Assembly: GCA_021163585.1 (NCBI GenBank) | Contig: JAGGTW010000012.1 | Location: 1 to 7,676 of the forward strand | Source of the DNA: Desulfurococcales archaeon | Lineage (GTDB): Archaea > Thermoproteota > Thermoprotei_A > Sulfolobales > NBVN01 | Direction of reading: 5' to 3' | Length of the DNA: 7,676 bases | Shown: positions 1 through 5,744 of the stretch, in pieces | Numbering within the stretch: position 1 is the first letter of the stretch | Layout of the letters: each line of letters begins with the position of its first letter | The notes under the pieces: model-generated | The model's database searches: none | What the model was told of the DNA's origin: nothing | The model's input: only the letters and a program-made list of their open reading frames with translations | Program-made: the position numbers and the translations under genes

Positions 1-66
1 ACAGCTGAGGGAAGGCAGACTAGGGTCTCTACAATCGAGATAGTCCTAGCTAAGAAAGAAGAGTAA
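1..66 (+). CDS. albA: Alba DNA/RNA-binding chromatin protein, C-terminal fragment
   Basis: Frame 1 is open from the first base and ends at TAA (64-66), giving 21 residues. They read AEGRQTRVSTIEIVLAKK near the end, which closely resembles the C-terminal strand of Sulfolobus Alba (Sso10b), remembered as DGRQSRVSTIEIAIRKK. Alba is a small (about 90-100 residue) dimeric archaeal chromatin protein that coats DNA and also binds RNA. The visible part covers the last beta strand and the hairpin before it, where Arg-rich residues approach nucleic acid. The start and about three quarters of the protein lie outside the window. A T-rich stretch after the stop suggests the gene ends its own transcript. 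The call rests on a short but distinctive match. Confidence 0.8.
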   Translation, partial: TAEGRQTRVSTIEIVLAKKEE

Positions 67-98
67 GAAAACCTACAAGACTACGGAAAATAAGAGGA

Positions 99-104
99 TT
101 TTTT
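99..104 (+). terminator. Oligo-T terminator after Alba
   Basis: A run of six T lies 33 bases after the Alba stop, within a sequence reading gaggattttttgttaag. Archaeal RNA polymerase terminates at T-rich stretches without needing a hairpin. I see no convincing stem before it. The position between the Alba stop and the next promoter fits a terminator. Confidence 0.5.
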
Positions 105-200
105 GTTAAGCATATTTGGACCCACACCAAGAACTAGACATGATGAAAACTTCTACCCACAATATTAAAACTAGCTACACCAGCTTTACTTCACATCAGT

Positions 201-220
201 ATTTAATTGATAATTAAGTA
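201..220 (+). promoter_or_regulatory. Putative TATA-type promoter of the HPS gene
   Basis: This A/T-only stretch (atttaattga taattaagta) lies 22-41 bases ahead of the TTG start at 242. Archaeal TATA boxes are centred about 26-28 bases before the transcription start, so initiation would fall at about 230-242 and give a very short leader. The rest of 105-241 contains no open frame or RNA gene that I can support. Confidence 0.5.
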
Positions 221-241
221 ATTGATTATGGTGTAACGTGT

Positions 242-925
242 TTGGGTAGGCTTATGGATAAGCTTGCTCAGGGCAGGCCCCTCCTACAGGTAGCTCTGGA
301 CTTCACTAAGCTTACTGATGCTGTGAGAGTCGTGAATGTCTTAAGGGACCTTCCTATAGACATATATGAGGTGGGAACACCGTTAATAAAATCTGAGGGA
401 GTAAGAAGTATCGAAGTTATTCGCGCCTTGGTTGGTGATGAAAGAGTTGTTCTGGCCGACATGAAGACTGCCGACACGGGTGCTCTAGAGGTTGATTTAG
501 CCTATAATTCCGGGGCCGATGTTGTTACGGTTCTTGCCTCAGCTGATGATGAAGTAATCAGTGCTGCGGTTCAGAGAGCCAGTGAGGTGGGTATCGAGGT
601 AGTTGTTGACACGATCGGGGTTACTAATTTGTTTGAGAGGTTGAACTCCTTACGCAAAATTGGCGTGAACATAGTCAATATACACACAGGCATAGATGTT
701 CAAAAGAAGAGGATGATGACGGCAGCTAATAGGCTATCATTAATTAAGAAGGTAATTGATAGCTTTAACGATATTTATGTAGCGGTGAGCGGTGGAATCA
801 AAGCAATTAATGTGCCTGAATTTGTGAGGATAGGTGTATCAATAATAGTTGTTGGTTCAGCAATAACAAAGTCGGAGGATCCCAGGAGCTCAGCCATAGA
901 GGTAATTAATTCCATGCGAAAGTAG
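242..925 (+). CDS. hxlA: 3-hexulose-6-phosphate synthase (orotidine decarboxylase superfamily)
   Basis: This 227-residue protein is a single-domain (beta/alpha)8 barrel of the HPS/KGPDC group. Landmarks are LQVALDF (first strand), EVGTPLIKSEG (about 43-53), the signature LADMKTADTG (about 71-80) with D73 and K75 at the catalytic site, VTVLASADD, a histidine in NIHTGID (H148), and the phosphate-binding segments VSGGIK (182-187) and VVGSAI (203-208). HPS interconverts formaldehyde plus ribulose 5-phosphate with hexulose 6-phosphate. In archaea lacking the oxidative pentose pathway it runs in reverse with 6-phospho-3-hexuloisomerase (PHI) to make ribulose 5-phosphate. Some archaea fuse HPS to PHI, but here no PHI domain follows. 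The start is uncertain: TTG at 242 has GGTG (230-233) 8 bases ahead, while ATG at 254 would give 223 residues but has no clear ribosome-binding site. The keto-gulonate phosphate decarboxylase activity of the same family is a less likely alternative. Confidence 0.88.
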   Translation: MGRLMDKLAQGRPLLQVALDFTKLTDAVRVVNVLRDLPIDIYEVGTPLIKSEGVRSIEVIRALVGDERVVLADMKTADTGALEVDLAYNSGADVVTVLASADDEVISAAVQRASEVGIEVVVDTIGVTNLFERLNSLRKIGVNIVNIHTGIDVQKKRMMTAANRLSLIKKVIDSFNDIYVAVSGGIKAINVPEFVRIGVSIIVVGSAITKSEDPRSSAIEVINSMRK

Positions 926-985
926 CTATTGATTGTTAATTTAGGTTAAGGTTTATTAGTAATTTGCTATAGACCATACCTTTTT

Positions 986-990
986 GGTGA
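986..990 (+). promoter_or_regulatory. Ribosome-binding site GGTGA deciding a TTG start
   Basis: GGTGA complements the 3' end of archaeal 16S rRNA and lies 7 bases before TTG at 998. A TGA at 995-997 in the same frame excludes a longer protein, and no in-frame ATG lies close after it. The TTG is therefore very probably the true start of the small membrane protein. An AT-rich stretch at about 950-958 (ggtttatta) could be the TATA box of a separate transcript. Confidence 0.6.
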
Positions 991-997
991 CGTGTGA

Positions 998-1336
998 TTG
1001 ATCGAGTTACTTAATGTTATCTTACTTGCTGTCACGTTAGTTCTGGTAATACTTGTAGTTACAGGTTATGACCAGTACTTTGCGCTGAGAGCTAAGGTAA
1101 AAGCAGGTAGTAGATTAACGTCCACTGATATTACCGTCCCAGGGTCTTCAGATCCGCAGGCTAATACAATTAAAATAAAGAAAGTTAAGGCTTCTAAAGT
1201 CGGTAGTTACTTAGTAATAACTTTGGTACTAAGTGAACAGGGAGCTGGGGACAAGGTATCAATAGACGACCCGACGCTACTGCTTCCCTTAGTTCAAGTG
1301 TCAGCAGCCGAGGAAAGAGAGGAGAACTTAGTATAG
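998..1336 (+). CDS. Small single-pass membrane protein, unknown function
   Basis: I do not recognise this 112-residue protein. Residues 5-22 (LNVILLAVTLVLVILVVT) form one hydrophobic helix. Positive residues follow at R31, K33 and K35, so by the positive-inside rule the body would be cytoplasmic and the N-terminus outside. Residues 38-56 are rich in Ser, Thr and Asp and look flexible. Residues 57-80 alternate in the way of beta strands (TIKIKKVKAS, then YLVITLVLSE), and a second stretch (TLLLPLVQVS, 93-102) leads to an acidic C-terminus (EEREEN). There is no lipobox or cleavage motif, so it looks anchored rather than secreted. It lies 72 bases after HPS, possibly with its own promoter, so a functional link to HPS is not shown. 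The reading frame is supported by its ribosome-binding site and membrane-protein-like composition. Confidence 0.65.
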   Translation: MIELLNVILLAVTLVLVILVVTGYDQYFALRAKVKAGSRLTSTDITVPGSSDPQANTIKIKKVKASKVGSYLVITLVLSEQGAGDKVSIDDPTLLLPLVQVSAAEEREENLV

Positions 1337-1385
1337 TCACGAGTTAACGCTGGACAATTCAGGAATTATCTAACATCGCATAATC

Positions 1386-1418
1386 TTTAAGAAGTCTCTA
1401 CGCTTTAGAAAATAGGTG
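1386..1418 (+). promoter_or_regulatory. TATA-like box and ribosome-binding site of the winged-helix gene
   Basis: TTTAAG at 1386-1391 lies 33-38 bases before the ATG at 1424, which places transcription start at about 1412-1416. AGGTG at 1414-1418 is a ribosome-binding site 5 bases before the ATG. The leader would be very short, so this gene probably starts its own transcript. Confidence 0.45.
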
Positions 1419-1423
1419 TCTAG

Positions 1424-1906
1424 ATGTCGCAAGCTAAGGGCACAACAGCTAAGGAGTTAAAGATCTTCTCAAGACCTGTTGTAACGTGTGATGACATCAA
1501 GAAGGATAAGCGGAAGATGACTTTGCTGCATATAATTAGGTTAGTAGGTGAGATAAGTGAAAGAGGGTTGACGAAACTCCTCTATATTCTTAAGAAGGAG
1601 AAAGATATTGACGTGGGCTATAAGTTTATCCTAATAGGTGAAATACCGAATAGTAAGGAGTTGCTTGAGGATGTCAGAGTATTGCTTTACTTAGGCATAC
1701 TCGAAACTAATCCTGTTACAAGGAAGCTAAGATTAACAAGTAGTGGGACAGAGTTCCTGGAGTCAAATAAAATGCCTGAAGACGAAATGGGTAAGCTTGA
1801 GGACTGCATTAATGAAGTTAAGCCTAAGGTCCTCACGGAGGAGGCAACAACAGAAATGTTGCTCAGAGGCATAAGAGCGCGTAGGAGAACTCGCCGGAGG
1901 AGGTAG
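1424..1906 (+). CDS. Winged-helix-like small protein with arginine-rich C-terminal tail
   Basis: This 160-residue protein has no family that I can name with certainty. Residues 33-115 resemble a winged helix: a helix (LLHIIRLVGEI), a second helix (LTKLLYILKKEK), a third (NSKELLEDVRVLLYLGILE), then a charged beta hairpin (TRKLRLTSSGTEFLE) like the wing. The pattern of a tail after a leucine-rich helix and a final wing is common in archaeal transcription factors and in YwgA/Panacea-like proteins. The N-terminal 30 residues are Lys-rich. The C-terminus (151-160, RARRRTRRRR) is nine arginines in ten residues and would bind nucleic acid non-specifically. It has its own AGGTG ribosome-binding site and is convergent with Trm112, 25 bases between stops. 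A DNA- or RNA-binding role is inferred from fold-like pattern and charge only. Confidence 0.65.
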   Translation: MSQAKGTTAKELKIFSRPVVTCDDIKKDKRKMTLLHIIRLVGEISERGLTKLLYILKKEKDIDVGYKFILIGEIPNSKELLEDVRVLLYLGILETNPVTRKLRLTSSGTEFLESNKMPEDEMGKLEDCINEVKPKVLTEEATTEMLLRGIRARRRTRRRR

Positions 1907-1931
1907 CTTTAGGTTATATTATGTATTGCGA

Positions 1932-2327
1932 TTACTTCCTTCCCTTATTAATAATGTGTCTAAGTTCTTCAGGCATTAACTCGTAGTATTTTCTCAAGAA
2001 TTCCTTCTCTCTCTCCTGCACCCTGGGGTGAGTTCTCCTATCATCCGGGTACATTAATGGAATCCCATTAATTACTGGGTACCACCTGCTACATTTCGGG
2101 CATACAAGTACTGCAGCTACAATATCCGTCTTTACGCAAGTATCACAGGGTAAGTCGGTTTCCTTTAGTTCCTTAATAGGTTTTTCTTTGAGGCCGCAGT
2201 ATATATCGCAAAACGGCTTCTGCACTTTAAAATCCTTCTCCAGAGTTCTCTTTTCGAGAATGTATAATTTAAGAGGAAAACTCCTGCACATGGGGCACGC
2301 TAGAAGATTTAATAGCGCATACCTCAT
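1932..2327 (-). CDS. trm112: Trm112-family methyltransferase activator, zinc-binding
   Basis: This 131-residue protein matches archaeal Trm112. Its N-terminus reads LLNLLACPMC (C11, C14), and near the C-terminus comes CPKCSRWYPVINGIPLMYPDD (C76, C79), with the W/R-YPV-x-x-GIP-x-x-PDD signature of the family. Trm112 is a small zinc-domain partner that stabilises and activates several SAM-dependent methyltransferases modifying tRNA, rRNA and release factor aRF1. The insert between the two halves carries two further cysteine pairs (C40/C44 and C61/C64), which could form a second zinc site; I believe such an insert is common in crenarchaeal members. A charged helix follows (QEREKEFLRKYYELMPEEL). 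Its ATG lies 4 bases after the stop of the upstream phosphomutase gene, and the GGGTGA of that stop doubles as its ribosome-binding site, so the two are almost certainly cotranscribed. Confidence 0.88.
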   Translation of the reverse strand: MRYALLNLLACPMCRSFPLKLYILEKRTLEKDFKVQKPFCDIYCGLKEKPIKELKETDLPCDTCVKTDIVAAVLVCPKCSRWYPVINGIPLMYPDDRRTHPRVQEREKEFLRKYYELMPEELRHIINKGRK

Positions 2328-2331
2328 GACA

Positions 2332-3717
2332 TCACCCTAATAGATCCTTAATAGTTGAGACAATGTCATTATATATTTTTTTAGTTGACTCCTCAGAACC
2401 TGATTCGACAAATATTCTCATGACGGGTTCTGTACCACTAGGCCTTACGAGGAACCAGTAGTCCTTGCCTATGACCTTAATCCCGTCAACATCAATGACC
2501 CTCTCCGCCCTGTACTGTACCTTAAGTTCCTCAACAACCTTAACTGCATCTCCCCTGTTTTTAATGGGTACTTTTGTTTTAATGATGTATCTCCTAGGCA
2601 GCTCATCGTAGAGGTCAGAGAGCCTTCTTTTTTCTGTACTCAATAATTCAAGCATTAGTCCCAGGGTCATTGCACCATCCCTAACGTACTGGTGTTTAGG
2701 GTACATGAAGCCACCGTTCTCCTCAAAACCTGCGATAGCACCTAATGAGGTCATGGTTCTGGATATGTCTATGCTGCCAACCCGTGTCCACACTACCTCT
2801 ATGTTATACTTACTTAGTATTTCTTCGACTAAGGTGCTTGATGAAACAGCGGTAACCACTCTTCCAGGTTTTCTTTCTCCTCTGTTCTCAACTATGTGCC
2901 TACATAGCAATACAGCGGTTCGATCACCTGGAATTACCCTTCCCTTATCATCAATAAATATTGCTCTGTCTGCATCACCATCGTGTGCTATACCTATATC
3001 TGCCCTTAATGCTTTAACTACTGCTGCTGCCTCAACGAGGTTTTCAGGCACTGGCTCTGGTTGTCTATCGGGCAGATGGGATAAGTCTCCATTTATGACC
3101 GTGACCTTCACGCCTATTGCACGTAGTAATTTAGGCGTTGTTAATGCTCCAACGTTATTCGCAGGGTCAATGACTACTTTTAGTCTCTGTCTACGTATTT
3201 TCTCAATATCTAGGAGTTTCAGCACACCCATTATGTAGAATTCGTTGACGTCGTTAACGGATTTAACGTCCCTTCCCAAAGCACTCCATGAGGTCCTCCG
3301 AAATCTGCGTTTCCAGTAGATTTCTTCAATTTCTCTTTCTGCCTCCCGGGGTAGCTCTATTCCATCATTCACTATTACTTTTATACCGCTATATTCTGAA
3401 GGGTTATGCGAGGCTGTCACCATTATTCCTCCATCGAAGTCATGGTGTTTCACATAGTACTGCAGTGCAGGTGTGGGTACGAGGCCGGCGTAATATACCT
3501 TTATGCCAGCTGACAGCAGTGCGGACATAACTGATTTTACAATAAATGAATTGCCAGCTCTTGAGTCTCTGCCAACCAGTAACTTACTTCCCTCCTCAAA
3601 AAACGAGCCTATTGCAAGTGCTAGCCTCGTGACTTGCTCTGGGGTAAACCACTCATTAGTTATACCTCTTATACCATCTGTTCCAAATAGTTTCTTTGAA
3701 CTTACACTCAAGCTCAT
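2332..3717 (-). CDS. glmM: Phosphoglucosamine / phosphohexose mutase (alpha-D-phosphohexomutase family)
   Basis: This 461-residue enzyme has the four family landmarks: the phosphoserine loop TASHNPSEYSG (S103 is the phosphorylated residue), the Mg-binding loop DGDADR (246-251), the sugar-binding loop FEENGG (331-336) and the phosphate-binding loop RPSGTEP (425-431). The N-terminus KLFGTDGIRG is typical. It moves phosphate between C6 and C1 of a sugar, most likely glucosamine phosphate for UDP-GlcNAc; archaeal members can also act on glucose or mannose phosphates, so the substrate is not fixed by sequence. The frame stays open upstream to 3918, but those 67 extra residues overlap the divergent DUF354 gene and have no family resemblance. 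The ATG at 3717 matches the family start and sits about 30 bases after a TATA-like box. Trm112 follows 4 bases downstream in the same transcript. Confidence 0.9.
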   Translation of the reverse strand: MSLSVSSKKLFGTDGIRGITNEWFTPEQVTRLALAIGSFFEEGSKLLVGRDSRAGNSFIVKSVMSALLSAGIKVYYAGLVPTPALQYYVKHHDFDGGIMVTASHNPSEYSGIKVIVNDGIELPREAEREIEEIYWKRRFRRTSWSALGRDVKSVNDVNEFYIMGVLKLLDIEKIRRQRLKVVIDPANNVGALTTPKLLRAIGVKVTVINGDLSHLPDRQPEPVPENLVEAAAVVKALRADIGIAHDGDADRAIFIDDKGRVIPGDRTAVLLCRHIVENRGERKPGRVVTAVSSSTLVEEILSKYNIEVVWTRVGSIDISRTMTSLGAIAGFEENGGFMYPKHQYVRDGAMTLGLMLELLSTEKRRLSDLYDELPRRYIIKTKVPIKNRGDAVKVVEELKVQYRAERVIDVDGIKVIGKDYWFLVRPSGTEPVMRIFVESGSEESTKKIYNDIVSTIKDLLG

Positions 3718-3745
3718 CACCCATAAAATAATACACAAGGGTGAA

Positions 3746-3751
3746 CTTAAA
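3746..3751 (-). promoter_or_regulatory. TATA-like box of the phosphomutase-Trm112 operon
   Basis: On the minus strand this reads TTTAAG within gatgatttaagttc. Its centre lies about 31 bases before the ATG at 3717, which predicts a transcript with almost no leader. The same TTTAAG hexamer precedes the winged-helix gene. The placement argues against the longer frame that starts at 3918. Confidence 0.45.
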
Positions 3752-3832
3752 TCATCACAATATATTATTATCTTGTAGTAAGGCAGAATTAATAGTGATG
3801 GTGAGACATGTGAGATACTATCAGCACAGTTC

Positions 3833-3838
3833 AAGGTG
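3833..3838 (+). promoter_or_regulatory. Ribosome-binding site AAGGTG deciding the DUF354 start
   Basis: AAGGTG lies 6 bases before ATG at 3845. The GTG inside this motif (3836) is in frame and would add three residues, but the motif works better as the ribosome-binding site of the ATG. The family usually begins almost directly with the W-x-D strand, as here (MGLVWLDA). Confidence 0.6.
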
Positions 3839-3844
3839 TTTGAT

Positions 3845-4912
3845 ATGGGGCTAGTGTGGTTAGATGCCATGACCTCAAAACAGGGGACACTATTATCAGT
3901 AATTGCTAAGGAGCTCAAGTCGTTGGGACATGAAGTCCTGCTTACTTGTAGGAGCTACGAATACACGGTCGGCTCTATAAGAAGGTTTGGTTTTGACCCA
4001 GTAATTATCGGGTCATACGGTGAGGGGGGCAGTAAGGAGAAGATATTTCAGGACATTAAGAGAATGGAGGGACTTCTTAGATTACTTTCAACCATAGGGG
4101 AGACACCTAAGGTGCTGGTCGCATATCCTAATCCTCCTGCAGCACGAGTGGCATTCGGGTTAGGGATAAAGTATGTAGCCTTAACAGACTCACCACATGC
4201 TGTAATACCTAGCAGGCTGTCACTTCCTCTAGCGGATGTCATAATTACGCCTTCAGCAGTGCCTAAGTCAGAGATAGAGAAGTACATCTACAGAGGCGGG
4301 ACCAAGATATATCAGTACGAAGGTGTTGATGAGATAGCGTGGCTGTTGCGTTGCAAGCCAGACGAAAAGTATATCAGAGCAGTACTTAGACTTAAGCCAT
4401 TTAATTACGTTGTTTTTAGGCCCCGTGAATACCTAGCTACTTACTACAGCATTAAGCCAGCAGTGAGTGTAACTAAGGTCATTAAGGAATTAAGTGACCT
4501 AGGTTTTACTGTTGTTGTACTCCCTAGGTACAGCACTGATATGTCCTTGGTTGAGGAACTCAGTAAGCAAGGTATTAATGTGAGATTGATCAAGGATATG
4601 TATGATGGTGTTTCACTAGCATTTTATGCAAGAGCAGTTATAACTGGGGGTGCTACATTAGCACGTGAAGCAGCACTTCTTGGCACTTTAGGAGTAACAT
4701 ACTTTCCGTTTTCGTTGTACGTTAATGACTATGTAGTAGAGAAGGGCTTTCCTCTTTACGTAGCTGAAACTGATGACGATATAGTTGAATTAGTAGTGGA
4801 TAAGGGCACTACTCATAAAGAAGGTTATTCAGTGTATATTAATAAATTGAGGTCCGTCTTTGAGGATCCGCTAGAGACTGTCTTAAGAGTAATTGCCGAG
4901 CTTCTTTCATAG
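3845..4912 (+). CDS. DUF354 (COG1817) family protein, glycosyltransferase-B-like
   Basis: This protein of 355 residues belongs to the archaeal DUF354 family. It opens with LVWLDAMTSKQ, then AKELKSLGHEVLLTCRSYEYT, matching the family pattern of a first strand with W-x-D, a P/SKQ turn and a GHEV-T-R motif. The middle (VAYPNPPAARVAFGLGIKY, TDSPHAVIPSRLSLPLADVIITP) and the C-terminal loop ITGGATLAREAALLG (GG at 268-269) are also typical. The layout, two Rossmann-like halves with a Gly-rich loop in the second, resembles MurG and UDP-GlcNAc 2-epimerase, so a nucleotide-sugar substrate is likely though the reaction is not known. There is no signal peptide or membrane segment. It is divergent from the phosphohexose mutase, with about 127 bases shared, which is consistent with a role in sugar-nucleotide or surface glycan metabolism. 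It converges on RNase HII with 9 bases between. Confidence 0.8.
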   Translation: MGLVWLDAMTSKQGTLLSVIAKELKSLGHEVLLTCRSYEYTVGSIRRFGFDPVIIGSYGEGGSKEKIFQDIKRMEGLLRLLSTIGETPKVLVAYPNPPAARVAFGLGIKYVALTDSPHAVIPSRLSLPLADVIITPSAVPKSEIEKYIYRGGTKIYQYEGVDEIAWLLRCKPDEKYIRAVLRLKPFNYVVFRPREYLATYYSIKPAVSVTKVIKELSDLGFTVVVLPRYSTDMSLVEELSKQGINVRLIKDMYDGVSLAFYARAVITGGATLAREAALLGTLGVTYFPFSLYVNDYVVEKGFPLYVAETDDDIVELVVDKGTTHKEGYSVYINKLRSVFEDPLETVLRVIAELLS

Positions 4913-4921
4913 TTCGACTAC

Positions 4922-5599
4922 TTAAAACTTGAACCACTTCTCAAGTCCTTTACTCCCCTGTGATATCCCTAACTTCCTCAGTGTTGACCAAGACCTCCTA
5001 ACTATCGGCGGCAAATTGTTTTTGTTGCGGTACTTAATCAGCCATCTGATCGTTCTTGGGTCAGAAGGGTACCCGCTTCCAAAATCTCCATACTTCATGT
5101 GAAGTCTTCTAACGTGCGCGTCCCTCAAGTACTTAGCAACTATTGAGGCAGCAGCTACTATAGGGTATTTAACGTCTGCTCTAGGTTCAATATGTACTGA
5201 CATAATATTGTCCTGAGACTCCGCATAATTCATTATTATGTCTCGGAACTTTCTTCCGCTGACGGCGTCAATATATACTTGCTTGATCTTTACTCTGGAC
5301 CTTAGTATCGTTTCTAATGATTCAATAATGAATTTAGCAAATATTCCATTAATATTTTGTTCATCAATACGTTGAGGACTGACGGACTCCACAATTAATA
5401 CCTCAGCCAACTGAGTAATTTTTGGCGCGAGCTCAGACCTCTTCTCAGGTGTCAACTTTTTGCTGTCCTTTACTCTTAATTCAATCAACTTACTTAATTT
5501 ACCTTCACTGACACCCAGACACACAATAAACATATTACCTATTACTGGACCTCTTCCAGCCTCATCAATGCCTACAATTAAGTAGCTATCTTCAATCAT
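4922..5599 (-). CDS. rnhB: Ribonuclease HII
   Basis: RNase HII cuts the RNA strand of RNA/DNA hybrids and starts removal of single ribonucleotides and primer remnants from DNA. The 225-residue protein has the archaeal core: IDEAGRGPVIG with D12 and E13, YIDAV with D111, and ADVKYPIVAAASIVAKYLRD with D142, completing the four metal-binding acidic residues. GSGYPSDP (Y177) is the conserved substrate-contacting loop. The tail ends SKGLEKWFKF, which resembles a PCNA-interacting box (hydrophobic L219, aromatic W222-F223) with Ser in place of the usual Gln. The ATG at 5599 has GAGGT (5605-5609) 5 bases ahead. Length is normal for archaea. It is transcribed divergently from the GTPase gene and convergently with DUF354. 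Confidence 0.95.
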   Translation of the reverse strand: MIEDSYLIVGIDEAGRGPVIGNMFIVCLGVSEGKLSKLIELRVKDSKKLTPEKRSELAPKITQLAEVLIVESVSPQRIDEQNINGIFAKFIIESLETILRSRVKIKQVYIDAVSGRKFRDIIMNYAESQDNIMSVHIEPRADVKYPIVAAASIVAKYLRDAHVRRLHMKYGDFGSGYPSDPRTIRWLIKYRNKNNLPPIVRRSWSTLRKLGISQGSKGLEKWFKF

Positions 5600-5604
5600 A
5601 TCTT

Positions 5605-5639
5605 ACCTCGTAGTGTGTATGTAGTAGATAATTAAATAA
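5605..5639 (-). promoter_or_regulatory. RNase HII promoter and ribosome-binding site
   Basis: On the minus strand TTATTTAA (5632-5639) is a TATA-like box. It predicts transcription start near 5608, and GAGGT at 5605-5609 is a ribosome-binding site 5 bases before the ATG. The leader would be about ten bases. Confidence 0.5.
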
Positions 5640-5697
5640 GTATGCGTCATAACTCAACTCTTTAGTCTTTTTAGTATATTAATATCTTATAGCTTAG

Positions 5698-5706
5698 AAA
5701 TTTATA
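5698..5706 (+). promoter_or_regulatory. Putative TATA box of the TGS-GTPase gene
   Basis: AAATTTATA lies about 43 bases before the ATG at 5745, predicting transcription start at about 5728-5732. That would lie after the GTG at 5709 and so favours the ATG start. GGGGAGG (5728-5734) then lies 10 bases ahead of the ATG. A second AT-rich box (tatattaatat, 5675-5685) would instead allow a leaderless start at GTG 5709, so the choice also rests on family resemblance. Confidence 0.4.
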
Positions 5707-5744
5707 GAGTGTCACCGGCTGGTGATTGGGGAGGCTGGATCGTT

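Noticed and set aside
139..145. ATGATGA, matching a C box (RUGAUGA) of a C/D guide RNA after the Alba gene
   Set aside because: No CUGA D or D' box follows within the usual 50-70 bases and there is no second C-like box, so a guide RNA is not supported.
3714..3758. Two GTGATGA copies on the minus strand, 31 bases apart, in the divergent mutase/DUF354 region
   Set aside because: They resemble C and C' boxes, but there is no CUGA box between or after them and the second copy overlaps the mutase start codon, so chance or start-site sequence is the simpler explanation.
2705..3778. Plus-strand open frames opposite the phosphomutase gene
   Set aside because: They are antisense to a gene with all its catalytic motifs and their translations show no domain-like composition.
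3718..3918. N-terminal extension of 67 residues on the phosphomutase reading frame
   Set aside because: It overlaps the divergent DUF354 start, passes through the likely TATA box and has no resemblance to the family, whose proteins begin near KLFGTDGIRG.
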